From Pseudomonas batumici (GTDB taxonomy: Bacteria > Pseudomonadota > Gammaproteobacteria > Pseudomonadales > Pseudomonadaceae): 56,102 bases of DNA. Position numbers and translations under genes: made by a program. The stretch spans positions 1 to 56,102 of the forward strand of contig NZ_JXDG01000016.1 in NCBI RefSeq assembly GCF_000820515.1. The letters are read 5' to 3'. How positions within the stretch are numbered: position 1 is the stretch's first letter; each line of letters opens with the position of its first letter. Of this stretch, positions 1 through 7,914 are shown in pieces. The notes under the pieces were generated by a model, which had not been told where the DNA came from, searched no databases, and saw nothing but the letters and a program-made list of their open reading frames with translations.

Positions 1-468
1 CTAGAATTTCGGACCGGAACGGGTGTTATTGCCCTTGGCCAGGCGGTCGTAGAGCACCACGTTGACCGTCGCGGCCAGGTTCATGCAGCCGGTGGTCGGG
101 ATATACACCACGTCCTCGCACCAGTCGCGGATGTCCTTGTCCAGCGAGCCGTCTTCCGGGCCGAAGATATACAGTGCCCGGTCCGGATGGGTGTATTCGG
201 GCAACGAGCGCGCGCCCTCCACCAGTTCGACCGCCACCGGTATGCAGCCTAGCGGCAGGATCTTCTTCAGGTCGTCGATGCCGATCAGCGGGATGTCCTG
301 GTGGACTTTCTTGGTATCGGTGACGAAGTCCCGAGCCCGCTCGTAGCGCTTGCCGGTATAGAACACCGATGCCACGCCGTAGCAGCCAGCCGCACGCATC
401 ACCGAACCGACGTTCTCCGGTGACTTGGGGTTATACAAACCAATGCAGCTGTACCTTTTGTTTGCCAC
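1..468 (-). CDS. SpoU/TrmH-family RNA methyltransferase
   Basis: This 155-residue protein has the layout of a short SPOUT-class RNA 2'-O-methyltransferase, which transfers a methyl group from S-adenosylmethionine to rRNA or tRNA. The N-terminal NPKSPENVGSVMRAAG (residues 13-28) is the family's N-x-G-N-x-x-R motif 1, FGPEDGSL (102-109) is motif 2 and CMNLAATVN (128-136) contributes to the knotted SAM site. It starts with GTG, preceded by an AAAGG about 12 bases upstream; the stop lies on the first three bases of the window, so the gene is complete. The RNA target cannot be told from sequence. It stands alone, reading away from the GST gene. Confidence 0.85.
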   Translation of the reverse strand: MANKRYSCIGLYNPKSPENVGSVMRAAGCYGVASVFYTGKRYERARDFVTDTKKVHQDIPLIGIDDLKKILPLGCIPVAVELVEGARSLPEYTHPDRALYIFGPEDGSLDKDIRDWCEDVVYIPTTGCMNLAATVNVVLYDRLAKGNNTRSGPKF

Positions 469-516
469 GAGCCGGGTGCCTTTGAGGAAAAAGACGCGAT
501 TATACCGGCATCTCCG

Positions 517-1224
517 TCAGCTCGTGGTGTCGGGATAGTTCGAAGGGAACAGCGCGCGTCGGGTTTGTTCGTCGTTGACCTGCTTGAAGGCATGGCCCTT
601 GCCCACCTGGCGGGCACGGGCCACGGCCGGCCGGGCCTCGATACGCTGGAACCAGGCCGACAGGTGGGGGTAGGCGGCCAGCGGTGATTCTTCGCCCTTG
701 AGGACTCGCGCCGCCCGGTCGATCCAGCCCCAGGCCGAGATATCGGCAATCGAATAGCTGTCGCCGACGATGTAGCTGCGCCCGGCCAGATGCCGGTCAA
801 GCACCCGGTAGTGCCGCTCGGCTTCACGGCGATAGCGGTTGATGGCGTAGGGAATGCTTTCCGGGGCCGAGTGCTGGAAGTGCACCGCCTGACCGGAAAA
901 CGGCCCCAGGCCAGTGCCGATAAGCATCATCCACGACAACAGTTCGCCCCGATCGCCGAGGCCGCCGCCGAACAGCCCGGTTTTTTCACTCAGGTACAGC
1001 AGGATCGCGTTCGAGTCGAAGACCCGGACCTCGCTACCGTTCGGGCCCTCGGTATCAATGATTGCCGGGACCTTGGCATTGGGATTGATCGCCAGGAACT
1101 CCGGGCTGTGCTGCTCGCCCTTGCTGGTATCGACCGGAATCAGTTCGTAGGGCAACGCCGCTTCTTCAAGAAACAGCGCGACTTTCGCCGGATTGGGCGT
1201 CGGATGGAAAAAGAAGCGGATCAT
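517..1224 (-). CDS. Glutathione S-transferase (YfcG/YghU-like)
   Basis: A 235-residue cytosolic glutathione transferase. The N-terminal thioredoxin fold (about 1-85) contains the cis-proline segment KVPAI (51-55) and the glutathione gamma-glutamyl-binding stretch DSNAILLYL (70-78); the rest is the all-helical C-terminal domain. The TPNPAKV segment near residue 9, with Thr/Asn where other classes have Tyr, Ser or Cys, resembles nu-class YfcG/YghU enzymes, which often act as disulfide-bond reductases; that activity is inferred. It is divergent from a TetR gene that is followed by a second GST of the same class (1935-2636), so the two may answer to the same regulator. Confidence 0.88.
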   Translation of the reverse strand: MIRFFFHPTPNPAKVALFLEEAALPYELIPVDTSKGEQHSPEFLAINPNAKVPAIIDTEGPNGSEVRVFDSNAILLYLSEKTGLFGGGLGDRGELLSWMMLIGTGLGPFSGQAVHFQHSAPESIPYAINRYRREAERHYRVLDRHLAGRSYIVGDSYSIADISAWGWIDRAARVLKGEESPLAAYPHLSAWFQRIEARPAVARARQVGKGHAFKQVNDEQTRRALFPSNYPDTTS

Positions 1225-1290
1225 GTCGAAAGGTCCTGGATGATGTTTTGGATCGAGTGCTATAAAATAGGCCGAACCCTAGGGGCGTGG

Positions 1291-1303
1291 CAAACGCTGT
1301 TTG
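1291..1303. promoter_or_regulatory. Palindrome CAAAC-GCT-GTTTG between GST and TetR
   Basis: In the 105-base divergent region a perfect dyad CAAACGCTGTTTG lies about 27 bases before the TetR start, with a TATAAAAT stretch at 1261-1267 and a second small dyad TTGAGTCAA at 1311-1319. TetR regulators commonly bind such dyads in their own promoter. The first dyad also fits the published PsrA consensus (G/C)AAAC-N2-4-GTTTG(C/G). Which protein binds is not shown by the sequence. Confidence 0.4.
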
Positions 1304-1329
1304 TTTCAATTTGAGTCAATGTGTGGGTT

Positions 1330-1911
1330 ATGGCACGACCAAGAGAATTCGATGAGGCTGCTGCACTGGAGGCGGCCATCCGCTGCTTCTGGACCCGGGG
1401 CTACGAGGCCACCTCCGTGCGGGATCTGGCGCTGGCCATGGGGATCACCGGGGCCAGCCTGTACAACGCCTTCGGTGATAAACGCGCGCTCTTTGGCTTG
1501 GCCCTTGATCACTACATCAAGCGCGGCTTCTGCGAGCGTTCCGCGCGTCTGGAGCAGCAGCTACCGCCCCGCGAAGCCATCCTGACGTTCTTCAACGAGA
1601 TCATCGATCTGTCGCTGAGCGACCCTGAGCGCAAAGGCTGTTTTATCGTCAACGCGGCCCTTGAGGTGGCGCCCCACGATCCGGAGTTCAAGGCGGTGCT
1701 GGCAGAGGTCCAGGGGGGGATGGAGGGATTTTTCCGGCGCTGTATCAGCGCCGGCCAGGCCCAGGGCAGCATCAATACCTCGCAGTCGGCGGACGATCTG
1801 GCGCGCCTGTGCCTGGGGGTGCTGATGGGACTGCGGGTGCTGGCCCGCTCAAGGCCTGAACGGGAATTGTTGGAAGGGCTGGTGCGACCGGTCTTTGGGT
1901 TACTGAAATAG
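1330..1911 (+). CDS. TetR/AcrR-family transcriptional regulator
   Basis: A 193-residue TetR-type repressor. The N-terminal DNA-binding domain opens with MARPREFDEAAALEAAIRCF and carries the helix-turn-helix around residues 27-48 (SVRDLALAMGITGASLYNAF); the remainder is a helical ligand-binding domain of the AcrR/YxaF kind, including a GCFIVN segment typical of that branch. An in-frame GTG nine bases upstream (1321) would add MWV, but the ATG at 1330 gives the usual MARPREFD start. Its stop lies 23 bases before the start of the following GST, so the two are probably co-transcribed. The inducing ligand is unknown, but GST neighbours suggest an electrophile or thiol stress. Confidence 0.87.
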   Translation: MARPREFDEAAALEAAIRCFWTRGYEATSVRDLALAMGITGASLYNAFGDKRALFGLALDHYIKRGFCERSARLEQQLPPREAILTFFNEIIDLSLSDPERKGCFIVNAALEVAPHDPEFKAVLAEVQGGMEGFFRRCISAGQAQGSINTSQSADDLARLCLGVLMGLRVLARSRPERELLEGLVRPVFGLLK

Positions 1912-1934
1912 TGCGTCTTGACGAGGGAAATCGA

Positions 1935-2636
1935 ATGATTGAGCTCTACTACTGGGCTACGCCAAACGGCCACAAGATCACAATGTTCCTGGAGGAGGCC
2001 GGTCTCGAGTACCGTATCCATCCCGTGGATATCGGTGCCGGCGACCAGTTCCAACCTGAGTTCCTGGCGTTTTCGCCGAATAACAGAATACCGGCGATCA
2101 TCGACACCGCGCCCGCCGATGGCGGCGAGCCGATCACGGTGTTCGAGTCGGGGGCGATCCTGCTGTACCTGGCGGAAAAGACCGGGCACTTCCTGCCGGC
2201 GGATGTTCGTGGCCGCAAGACCGTGACCGAGTGGCTGTTCTGGCAAATGGGCGGCCTGGGGCCGATGGCCGGGCAGAATCACCATTTCGGGCTGTATGCG
2301 CCGGAAAAACTGCCCTACGCCATCAACCGTTATGTCAATGAGACCAACCGTCTCTACGGTGTGTTGGATCGGCAGCTGCAAGGGCGTGATTTCATTACCG
2401 GCCAGCACTATTCGATCGCGGACATGGCCTGCTATCCCTGGGTGGTGCCGTGGCAACGTCAGCAACAGAACATTGAGGATTTCCCGGATCTGAGCCGCTG
2501 GCTCCACGCTATCGAACAACGTCCGGCAACGCGGCGCGCCTATGCCCGGGGCGAGCCGTATTCGCGGCGTGCGTCGAGTACGGAAGAGGGCAGGAAAATC
2601 CTCTTCGGCCAGACCGCCAAGGGCCCGGCCGTCTGA
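1935..2636 (+). CDS. Glutathione S-transferase (YghU/YfcG-like), second copy
   Basis: A 233-residue cytosolic GST paralogous to the one at 517-1224. The YWATPNGHKITMFLEEAGLEY start, RIPAI cis-proline loop (51-55) and ESGAILLYL (71-79) define the glutathione site; the C-terminal domain includes the IADMACYPW segment. The ATG at 1935 is preceded by GAGGGAAA at a normal distance, whereas the GTG at 1911 overlaps the TetR stop and would need a nine-residue extension without a ribosome site, so the ATG is preferred. It follows tetR directly and ends 18 bases before the convergent HD-GYP gene. Confidence 0.88.
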   Translation: MIELYYWATPNGHKITMFLEEAGLEYRIHPVDIGAGDQFQPEFLAFSPNNRIPAIIDTAPADGGEPITVFESGAILLYLAEKTGHFLPADVRGRKTVTEWLFWQMGGLGPMAGQNHHFGLYAPEKLPYAINRYVNETNRLYGVLDRQLQGRDFITGQHYSIADMACYPWVVPWQRQQQNIEDFPDLSRWLHAIEQRPATRRAYARGEPYSRRASSTEEGRKILFGQTAKGPAV

Positions 2637-2654
2637 GGCCAAATACGGCTGCTC

Positions 2655-3557
2655 CTACAGGATGGGGGCGAATTGGCGCTGCACCAGGCGCTCGATCAAC
2701 TCGACGTCGGCCTGGGGGCTGAGGTCTTGCGCGCTGCCGGCGGCGCCGGTGGCCTGCAGTTCCAACGGGCTGCCCGGTGCGTTCTGTTGCAGCAGATAGT
2801 CGACGCCGCAGTTGCCGCAGAACACATGATCCCCGGCACGGTGCGCGCGCTTGAGGACCACCGTCGGTCCGCACATGCCGCAGTGACGCAGGGGAATGCC
2901 CTGGTCCGTATGGCCGATGATCGGGCTCAAGGCGCCCGATTCCCCCAGTTGGATGAACAGCGCGCCGAAGTGTGCGTCGAACTGGGTCCCCAGGTTCTTG
3001 CCAATGATCTGCAACGCCTGCGCCTGCGGCATGCCCGCACGATAGGGGCGGGTGCTGGTCATGGCATCGAAGGCGTCGCAGATGCCGACGATGCTCGCCA
3101 GGTGCGGAATCTCGCCGGCCCTGAGCCCCAGGGGATAACCCCGGCCATCGGGCATTTCGTGGTGCAGGCGCACCGCGTCCTCCACCAGGGCGGCCAGCGG
3201 GTGGGCATGCAGCAACCGATAACCGATGTCGGGGTGGGTCTTGATCACGGCGTATTCTTCGTCGCTCAAGGGCCCGGCCTTGCGCAGCACCGCATCGGGA
3301 ATACCGACCTTGCCCAGGTCATGGACGAAACCGCCAAGGGCAATCCGCGCCACTTCTTCCGCTGCGAAGCCGGCTTTCTGCGCCAGCAATTCGCAGAACT
3401 GCGCCACCCGCCACAGATGCCCGCCGGTGTAGGGATCGCGCGCCTCCACCACCCAGGCCATCACCAGCAGGCTCGACAGCAGTTCCTGCTCCGGGCGCGA
3501 AACCCGTGTCGGTTGGCGGGCGCCCAGGAGGTTTTGAATCAGTTGGTTGAGTTTCAT
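2655..3557 (-). CDS. HD-GYP domain phosphodiesterase with C-terminal zinc ribbon
   Basis: A 300-residue protein with an HD-GYP domain, the family that hydrolyses cyclic di-GMP. Visible metal and catalytic residues are H47, HD at 79-80, HHE at 132-134, GRGYP at 138-142 and the downstream DAFDAMTSTRPYR (161-173), so the site looks intact. After the domain (about residues 25-205) there are two CxxC pairs, CGMC (226-229) and CGNC (247-250), that make a probable zinc ribbon. No membrane or receiver domain is present, so it is cytosolic with no obvious sensory input other than the ribbon. The TAG stop sits inside a CTGTAGGAGC sequence that resembles the end of a REP element. Confidence 0.85.
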   Translation of the reverse strand: MKLNQLIQNLLGARQPTRVSRPEQELLSSLLVMAWVVEARDPYTGGHLWRVAQFCELLAQKAGFAAEEVARIALGGFVHDLGKVGIPDAVLRKAGPLSDEEYAVIKTHPDIGYRLLHAHPLAALVEDAVRLHHEMPDGRGYPLGLRAGEIPHLASIVGICDAFDAMTSTRPYRAGMPQAQALQIIGKNLGTQFDAHFGALFIQLGESGALSPIIGHTDQGIPLRHCGMCGPTVVLKRAHRAGDHVFCGNCGVDYLLQQNAPGSPLELQATGAAGSAQDLSPQADVELIERLVQRQFAPIL

Positions 3558-3697
3558 GGCGCGTTTACCCGATACGTAGGATCACCCCAGGCAGGCGCCC
3601 GGGTACTTGTGCCATTGGAGTGTGCAGCAGGTTTTAAATTACAACGGGAGAACAGATTATCGACCTGATGAGCCCAGGTCGATCCGACTGTCTCGCT

Positions 3698-3727
3698 CGA
3701 AAACGCCACCGGGGCTCAAGGCCCCGG
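3698..3727 (-). terminator. Probable terminator of the yajD-like gene
   Basis: CCGGGGC at 3709-3715 pairs with GCCCCGG at 3721-3727 around a five-base loop. Read on the minus strand the stem is followed by TGGC and a short GTTTT run, just after the stop of the HNH gene. The rest of the 181-base gap up to the HD-GYP start contains a 7-bp dyad (CGACCTG/CAGGTCG, 3661-3681) and no gene. Confidence 0.55.
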
Positions 3728-3738
3728 CATGACGGCTT

Positions 3739-4113
3739 TCAGTCGTCTTTCTTCATCAGCCCGGCCAGCGCCGCGAACGGGTTGTGGGTGGCCTTGGCGA
3801 TCTTCGGACTGCTCAGGGAGCTGTCGCCGAAGTACTGCTGGTCGGTGTAGCGCGAGTGCTCGTTGTCATGGCAGAACAGGCAGAGCAATTCCCAGTTGGA
3901 ACCGTCCTGCGGGTTGTTGTCATGGTTGTGATCGCGGTGATGCACGGTGAGCTCGCTCAGGCGCTTGCCGGAAAATTCACGGGCGCAGCGACCGCACACG
4001 TGGGGGTACATTTTCAGCGCCTTGTCACGATAGCCCATCTCTTTATCGCGTTTCGCATCGGCCAGGATACGGTCCAGCTTGGCGGTATGGGAGGGAGGGT
4101 TGGCCGAACTCAT
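3739..4113 (-). CDS. yajD: YajD-like HNH nuclease-fold protein
   Basis: A 124-residue protein with the zinc-stapled HNH arrangement: C40-x2-C43, then HHRDHNHDN (58-66), then C78-x2-C81 and H86. This matches the conserved proteobacterial YajD family, for which no cellular role has been established. The HNH histidines and the four zinc cysteines are all present, so nuclease activity is possible but unproven. The protein is soluble with a basic N-terminus. It lies 50 bases downstream of the spermidine-synthase-like gene and may share its transcript. Confidence 0.82.
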   Translation of the reverse strand: MSSANPPSHTAKLDRILADAKRDKEMGYRDKALKMYPHVCGRCAREFSGKRLSELTVHHRDHNHDNNPQDGSNWELLCLFCHDNEHSRYTDQQYFGDSSLSSPKIAKATHNPFAALAGLMKKDD

Positions 4114-4163
4114 GGGTTCACCTTGTCGAATGGGTTAATGACGGTTATACGGCAAAGTTTAGC

Positions 4164-4850
4164 TCAGTTCTTGAGCTTCTCGGCGATCCAGATGGTGTGG
4201 CGCGTGCCCTTGTTACCGTGGGCATGGACCTGGACTTCCTCGGCCTTGAAGCCGGCCTTGCGCAGCTTGTCGGAGAAATGGCTGTCGGCACTGGCCGACC
4301 ACACCGCCAGCACGCCCTTGGGCCGCAGGGCCTTGGCACAGGCGTTCAGGCCAGCCGTCGAGTAGAGCCAGCTGTTGGCTTTCTGGGTCAGGCCTTCGGG
4401 GCCGTTGTCGACATCGAGCATGATCGCATCGAAGCCATGGGGCTCGGCCTGCAGGACCTTGGCCACGTCTTCCAGGCGGATCACCGTGCGCGGGTCGTCC
4501 AGGGGCCGGCCGGCTTTTTCGCCCAGCGGGCCGCGGTTCCACTCGACGACGCCGGGTACCAGCTCGGCGACCACCACTTCGGCGTTCTTGCCCAGGTGCT
4601 TGAGGGCCGAGGCCAGGGTGAAGCCCATGCCCAGGCCGCCGATCAGAACCCGCGACTGCGGCCGGCCGCCGACCTTGCGGCAGGGAATCTCTGCCAGTGC
4701 ATCCTCGGAGCCGTGCATGCGGGTGTTCATCAACTGCCCGCCGTCGCCACCCTGGATCTTGATCACGAAGTCCTCGCCATACTCGAACAGGCACAAGGCA
4801 CCGCCGTTTTCGGGAATCGGGGTGGTGTCCAGCAGAACGAAACGTTTCAT
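4164..4850 (-). CDS. Spermidine-synthase-like SAM/dcSAM-binding protein
   Basis: A 228-residue Rossmann-fold protein of the spermidine synthase superfamily. VLIGGLGMGFTLASAL (68-83) is the nucleotide-binding glycine loop, the acidic E96 in VVVAELVPGVVEW ends the second strand, and MLDVDNGPEG is the equivalent of the catalytic aspartate strand. It is shorter than true aminopropyltransferases (about 280 residues) and the N-terminal tetramerisation strands are reduced, so polyamine synthesis is uncertain; methyltransferase or aminopropyl transfer remain possible. The open frame continues 69 codons upstream, but MKRFVLLDTTP at 4850 is the natural start, since the extension overlaps the divergent exported protein's promoter. 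Confidence 0.75.
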   Translation of the reverse strand: MKRFVLLDTTPIPENGGALCLFEYGEDFVIKIQGGDGGQLMNTRMHGSEDALAEIPCRKVGGRPQSRVLIGGLGMGFTLASALKHLGKNAEVVVAELVPGVVEWNRGPLGEKAGRPLDDPRTVIRLEDVAKVLQAEPHGFDAIMLDVDNGPEGLTQKANSWLYSTAGLNACAKALRPKGVLAVWSASADSHFSDKLRKAGFKAEEVQVHAHGNKGTRHTIWIAEKLKN

Positions 4851-4932
4851 GGAAATCTCATTGGGAGGGGCAAAATAGCCGCGTTGCGAGTAGCCTGATG
4901 GCAGACAGAGAAGTCTGGCAACGGAGCCATTG

Positions 4933-5214
4933 ATGAAACGCGTTATTGTAGCGGCCATTGCATTGACCGCGCTCACCCTTACGACGGTCCGGGCCGAGGA
5001 TCTATCGCCGGTACCGGTCACACCCAAACCGGGGACACCAGGCACCGCCACCCCCACGCCATACCCTCAGATCACCCCGCGCACCCCGCCCAAGCCAGGC
5101 GAGCCGCTGCCGAGCATCGAGTTGCCGCAGCCGCCCAAGGACCAGACCCTGCCGGGCCTGGAGCAGAACGACAAGACGGACAAGAGCGACAAGGCGGGCA
5201 AAACCGCCAGCTAG
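4933..5214 (+). CDS. Small proline-rich exported protein
   Basis: A 93-residue protein with a clear signal peptide (MKRVIVAAIALTALTLTTVRA, likely cut before EDLS). The mature part is proline/threonine rich (PVTPKPGTPGTATPTP) and ends in a charged, lysine/aspartate-rich tail (NDKTDKSDKAGKTAS). The composition suggests a disordered periplasmic or wall-spanning linker; no domain is recognisable and no function is assigned. The ATG at 4933 follows ACGGAG. Its stop overlaps the stop of the convergent cyclic-nucleotide-binding gene by three bases. Confidence 0.7.
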   Translation: MKRVIVAAIALTALTLTTVRAEDLSPVPVTPKPGTPGTATPTPYPQITPRTPPKPGEPLPSIELPQPPKDQTLPGLEQNDKTDKSDKAGKTAS

Positions 5215-5684
5215 ATCTGTTGCGAGAGCAGTTGGCCGTCCGCCATGCGCAGTCGCCTGGACAGCGCGATGGCGATGGCGCGGATGATCTTGGCAGCGAT
5301 CTTCGGTGTGTCGTTGAGCATCTTTTCCAGGGAGTCCTTGCCCAGGTTCAGCAACTGGCAATCGCTGGCGGCCACGCAGCTGGCCGAGCGCCGCTCGCCA
5401 TCGAGCACCGCCATCTCGCCGAAGGCCCGGCCGGCGCGCAAGGTGGCGATCACCACCGGTACACCCTCGGCGTTGCTTTTCTGCACGTTCACGCTGCCGT
5501 GATGAATGATGCACATGAAGGTCCCGGCATCACCCTCGTGGAAGATGGCTTCGCCCTTGGCGACGCTGCTGATGCTGAAATAGCCGGCGGCGGCGAGGAA
5601 GTCCGCCGGCAACAAGGCGGCGAACAAGCCGCAGTCCATCAGCATGTCGCGGATTTCGTTATTCAGTAAGGTCGGTTCTGGCAT
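5211..5684 (-). CDS. Cyclic nucleotide-binding domain protein
   Basis: A 157-residue protein made of one cNMP-binding beta-roll (about 20-140): GEAIFHEGDAG at 44-54 and the phosphate-binding cassette FGEMAVLDGERRSAS at 88-102, where the GE and the RRSAS arginine/alanine positions that contact cAMP are kept. There is no helix-turn-helix after the roll, so unlike Crp/Fnr it is not a direct DNA binder; it more likely acts as a stand-alone sensor or regulatory subunit. Its partner is not evident from the neighbours. The gene reads tail to tail with the small proline-rich protein. Confidence 0.83.
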   Translation of the reverse strand: MPEPTLLNNEIRDMLMDCGLFAALLPADFLAAAGYFSISSVAKGEAIFHEGDAGTFMCIIHHGSVNVQKSNAEGVPVVIATLRAGRAFGEMAVLDGERRSASCVAASDCQLLNLGKDSLEKMLNDTPKIAAKIIRAIAIALSRRLRMADGQLLSQQI

Positions 5685-5772
5685 GGCTCACGATCTTTTC
5701 TTGTTACCTGTTCTGTGCGGGCATCGAAGCCCGGCGGCCCGGAGTTAAGACAAGGGTGCCGGGCAGAGTTCC

Positions 5773-7824
5773 TTAGATCAGCCCCAGAACCTTGAACACG
5801 AAGGCGTATTCGAGCGCTACGTCACGTAATCCCTGGTAACGACCGCTCATGCCACCATGGCCCGCGCCCAGTTCGGTCTTGAGCAAAAGCAGATGCTCGT
5901 CGGTTTTCGTGGCGCGCAGTTTCGCCACCCATTTGGCCGCTTCCCAGTACTGCACGCGACTGTCGTTGTAGCCGGCGATCACCAGGGTGGCCGGATAGGC
6001 CTGGGCGCAGACGTTTTCATAGGGCGCGTAGGCCTTGATCCGAGCATACACCTCGGGCTCCTCGGGATTGCCCCATTCGTCGTATTCGGTGACGGTCAGC
6101 GGCAGGTCCGGGTCGAGCATGGTGTTCAGTACATCGACGAACGGCACTTCGGCGATGGCGGCCTGGAACAGTTCCGGGCGCTGGTTGAGCACGGCACCGA
6201 TCAACAGGCCGCCGGCACTGCCGCCGCTGATGGCCAGTTGCTTGGAGGTGGTCAGGCCCTCGGCGATCAGGTGCTCGGCGCAGGCGATGAAGTCATCGAA
6301 GGTGTTCTGCTTGTGCGCCTGCTTGCCGGCGCGATACCAGGCCTCGCCCAGTTCGCCGCCACCGCGCACATGGGCGATGGCAAAGGCCATGCCGCGTTCC
6401 AGCAGGCTCAGGCGGGCGTGGGAGAACCACGGGTCGAGACTTTCGCCGTAGGCGCCGTAGCCGTAGAGGTAGAGCGGCGTGGCCTGGCCTTGCAATTCGC
6501 GCTTGACCACCAGGCTGATGGGCACCCGCGTGCCGTCCGCGGCCGTGGCCCACAGGCGCTGGCTGACGTAGGCATCGGGGTCGAAGTCGCCCAGCACCGG
6601 GGTTTGCTTGAGTACGCTCTGTTCGCCGCTGGCCAGGGTCAACTGACGGATCTGGGCCGGCCGATTCAGCGCTTCGTAGCGCAGGCGCAGGGTCTGGCTG
6701 GTGAACTCCAGGCTGTCCTGCACGTGGAGGCTGTAGGCGGCATCCGGCAGTTGCACGCGATAGCTCGGCAGGTCCCCGGGCCGCACTTCGATGATCGGCA
6801 AGCCGCCTTCACGCAGGCTCAGGCACAGGGCCGAGGCGTTCAGGGTCAGGCCTTCGAGCATCACCTGGTCATTGTGGGGCACCAGCAATTGCCAGTCGTC
6901 ACGGCCCGGTATGCCGTGGTCCGGGGCGTGAAACAGGGCGAAGTTGATGCCGTCCTGGTTGCTGCGGATAAACCAGCTCCACTGTCCCTGATACTGGCCG
7001 TGGTCGACGTAGTACTCGTGGTCTTCGACCCGTGGCGCCAGGCAGGTAAAGGCCTGGGTCGGGGTATCGGCGTCCAGGGCCCAGGCCTCGCTGGTGGTCT
7101 TGCTGTTGAGCAGCACCACCAACTGGCGCTCGGAACTGCTGCGGTAGCAGTGCAGGAAGAAGCGCCCGTCGGTTTCGTGCAGGACCTCGTCGGCCCCGCT
7201 GTCGCCGAGGCGATGGCGATACAGCCGGTGGGGACGATGGGTGTCGTCCAGCTCGGCGAAAAACAGCGTCTGGCTGTCGTTGGCCCAGGTCATGCTGCCG
7301 TCGCAGTCGTCGAACGGTAGCTCGCTGACCACGCCGCTGTCCAGTTCCTTGACGTACAGGCGATAGACCTCTTCGCCGGTGGTGTCGAGGCTGTAGGCCA
7401 GGCGTCGGTGATCCGGGCTGACGCTGAATGCACCTAGGGAGAAGAAGCCGCCCTCGGCCAGTACATTGGGATCCAGCAGCAGCGCTTCGGCGCTTTCATC
7501 CACCGTGAGGCTGTCATCGGCCGGGCGCGGGCAGCGGTAGTGCCGCGCATATTCGTCGCCGGCGGTGGTGCGGGTGTAGTACAGGAACGGTCCCCAGGGC
7601 GAAGGCAGGGACAGGTCGGTTTCGAGAATCCGGCCCTTGATCTCCTCGAACAGGGTTTCGCGCAGTTCGGCCTGGTCGGCCAGTCGGGCCTGCTGGTAGC
7701 TGTTTTCGGCCTTGAGGTAGTCGAGCACGGCATCGCTGTCGCGCTCCTGCAACCAGGCGTAAGGGTCCGCGCCGGCGTCGCGGCGGGCAATCGGGGCGCT
7801 GTGGACGGTGCTATCGAGGGACAT
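5773..7824 (-). CDS. ptrB: Oligopeptidase B (S9 prolyl-oligopeptidase family)
   Basis: A 683-residue serine peptidase of family S9A. The N-terminal half is a beta-propeller (for example GAFSVSPDHRRLAYSLD), the C-terminal third an alpha/beta hydrolase with GGSAGG (nucleophile near residue 535), an acid residue in YNDSRVQYWEAAKW (near 620) and the histidine in GAGHGG (near 658). Family members cut short peptides after basic residues; the size excludes large proteins. The open frame extends 24 codons further, but the ATG at 7824 (MSLDSTVHSAP) has GAAGAG upstream and matches the family's N-terminus. It has no signal peptide, so it is cytosolic. Confidence 0.88.
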   Translation of the reverse strand: MSLDSTVHSAPIARRDAGADPYAWLQERDSDAVLDYLKAENSYQQARLADQAELRETLFEEIKGRILETDLSLPSPWGPFLYYTRTTAGDEYARHYRCPRPADDSLTVDESAEALLLDPNVLAEGGFFSLGAFSVSPDHRRLAYSLDTTGEEVYRLYVKELDSGVVSELPFDDCDGSMTWANDSQTLFFAELDDTHRPHRLYRHRLGDSGADEVLHETDGRFFLHCYRSSSERQLVVLLNSKTTSEAWALDADTPTQAFTCLAPRVEDHEYYVDHGQYQGQWSWFIRSNQDGINFALFHAPDHGIPGRDDWQLLVPHNDQVMLEGLTLNASALCLSLREGGLPIIEVRPGDLPSYRVQLPDAAYSLHVQDSLEFTSQTLRLRYEALNRPAQIRQLTLASGEQSVLKQTPVLGDFDPDAYVSQRLWATAADGTRVPISLVVKRELQGQATPLYLYGYGAYGESLDPWFSHARLSLLERGMAFAIAHVRGGGELGEAWYRAGKQAHKQNTFDDFIACAEHLIAEGLTTSKQLAISGGSAGGLLIGAVLNQRPELFQAAIAEVPFVDVLNTMLDPDLPLTVTEYDEWGNPEEPEVYARIKAYAPYENVCAQAYPATLVIAGYNDSRVQYWEAAKWVAKLRATKTDEHLLLLKTELGAGHGGMSGRYQGLRDVALEYAFVFKVLGLI

Positions 7825-7914
7825 GGGCAACTCTTCTGTGGGCGGATCGCTGACGGCGGGGCAGCCGGACCGGCGAAAAGCCGTTATCATAAGCATCTCT
7901 TTGCCAGCCTTGCC

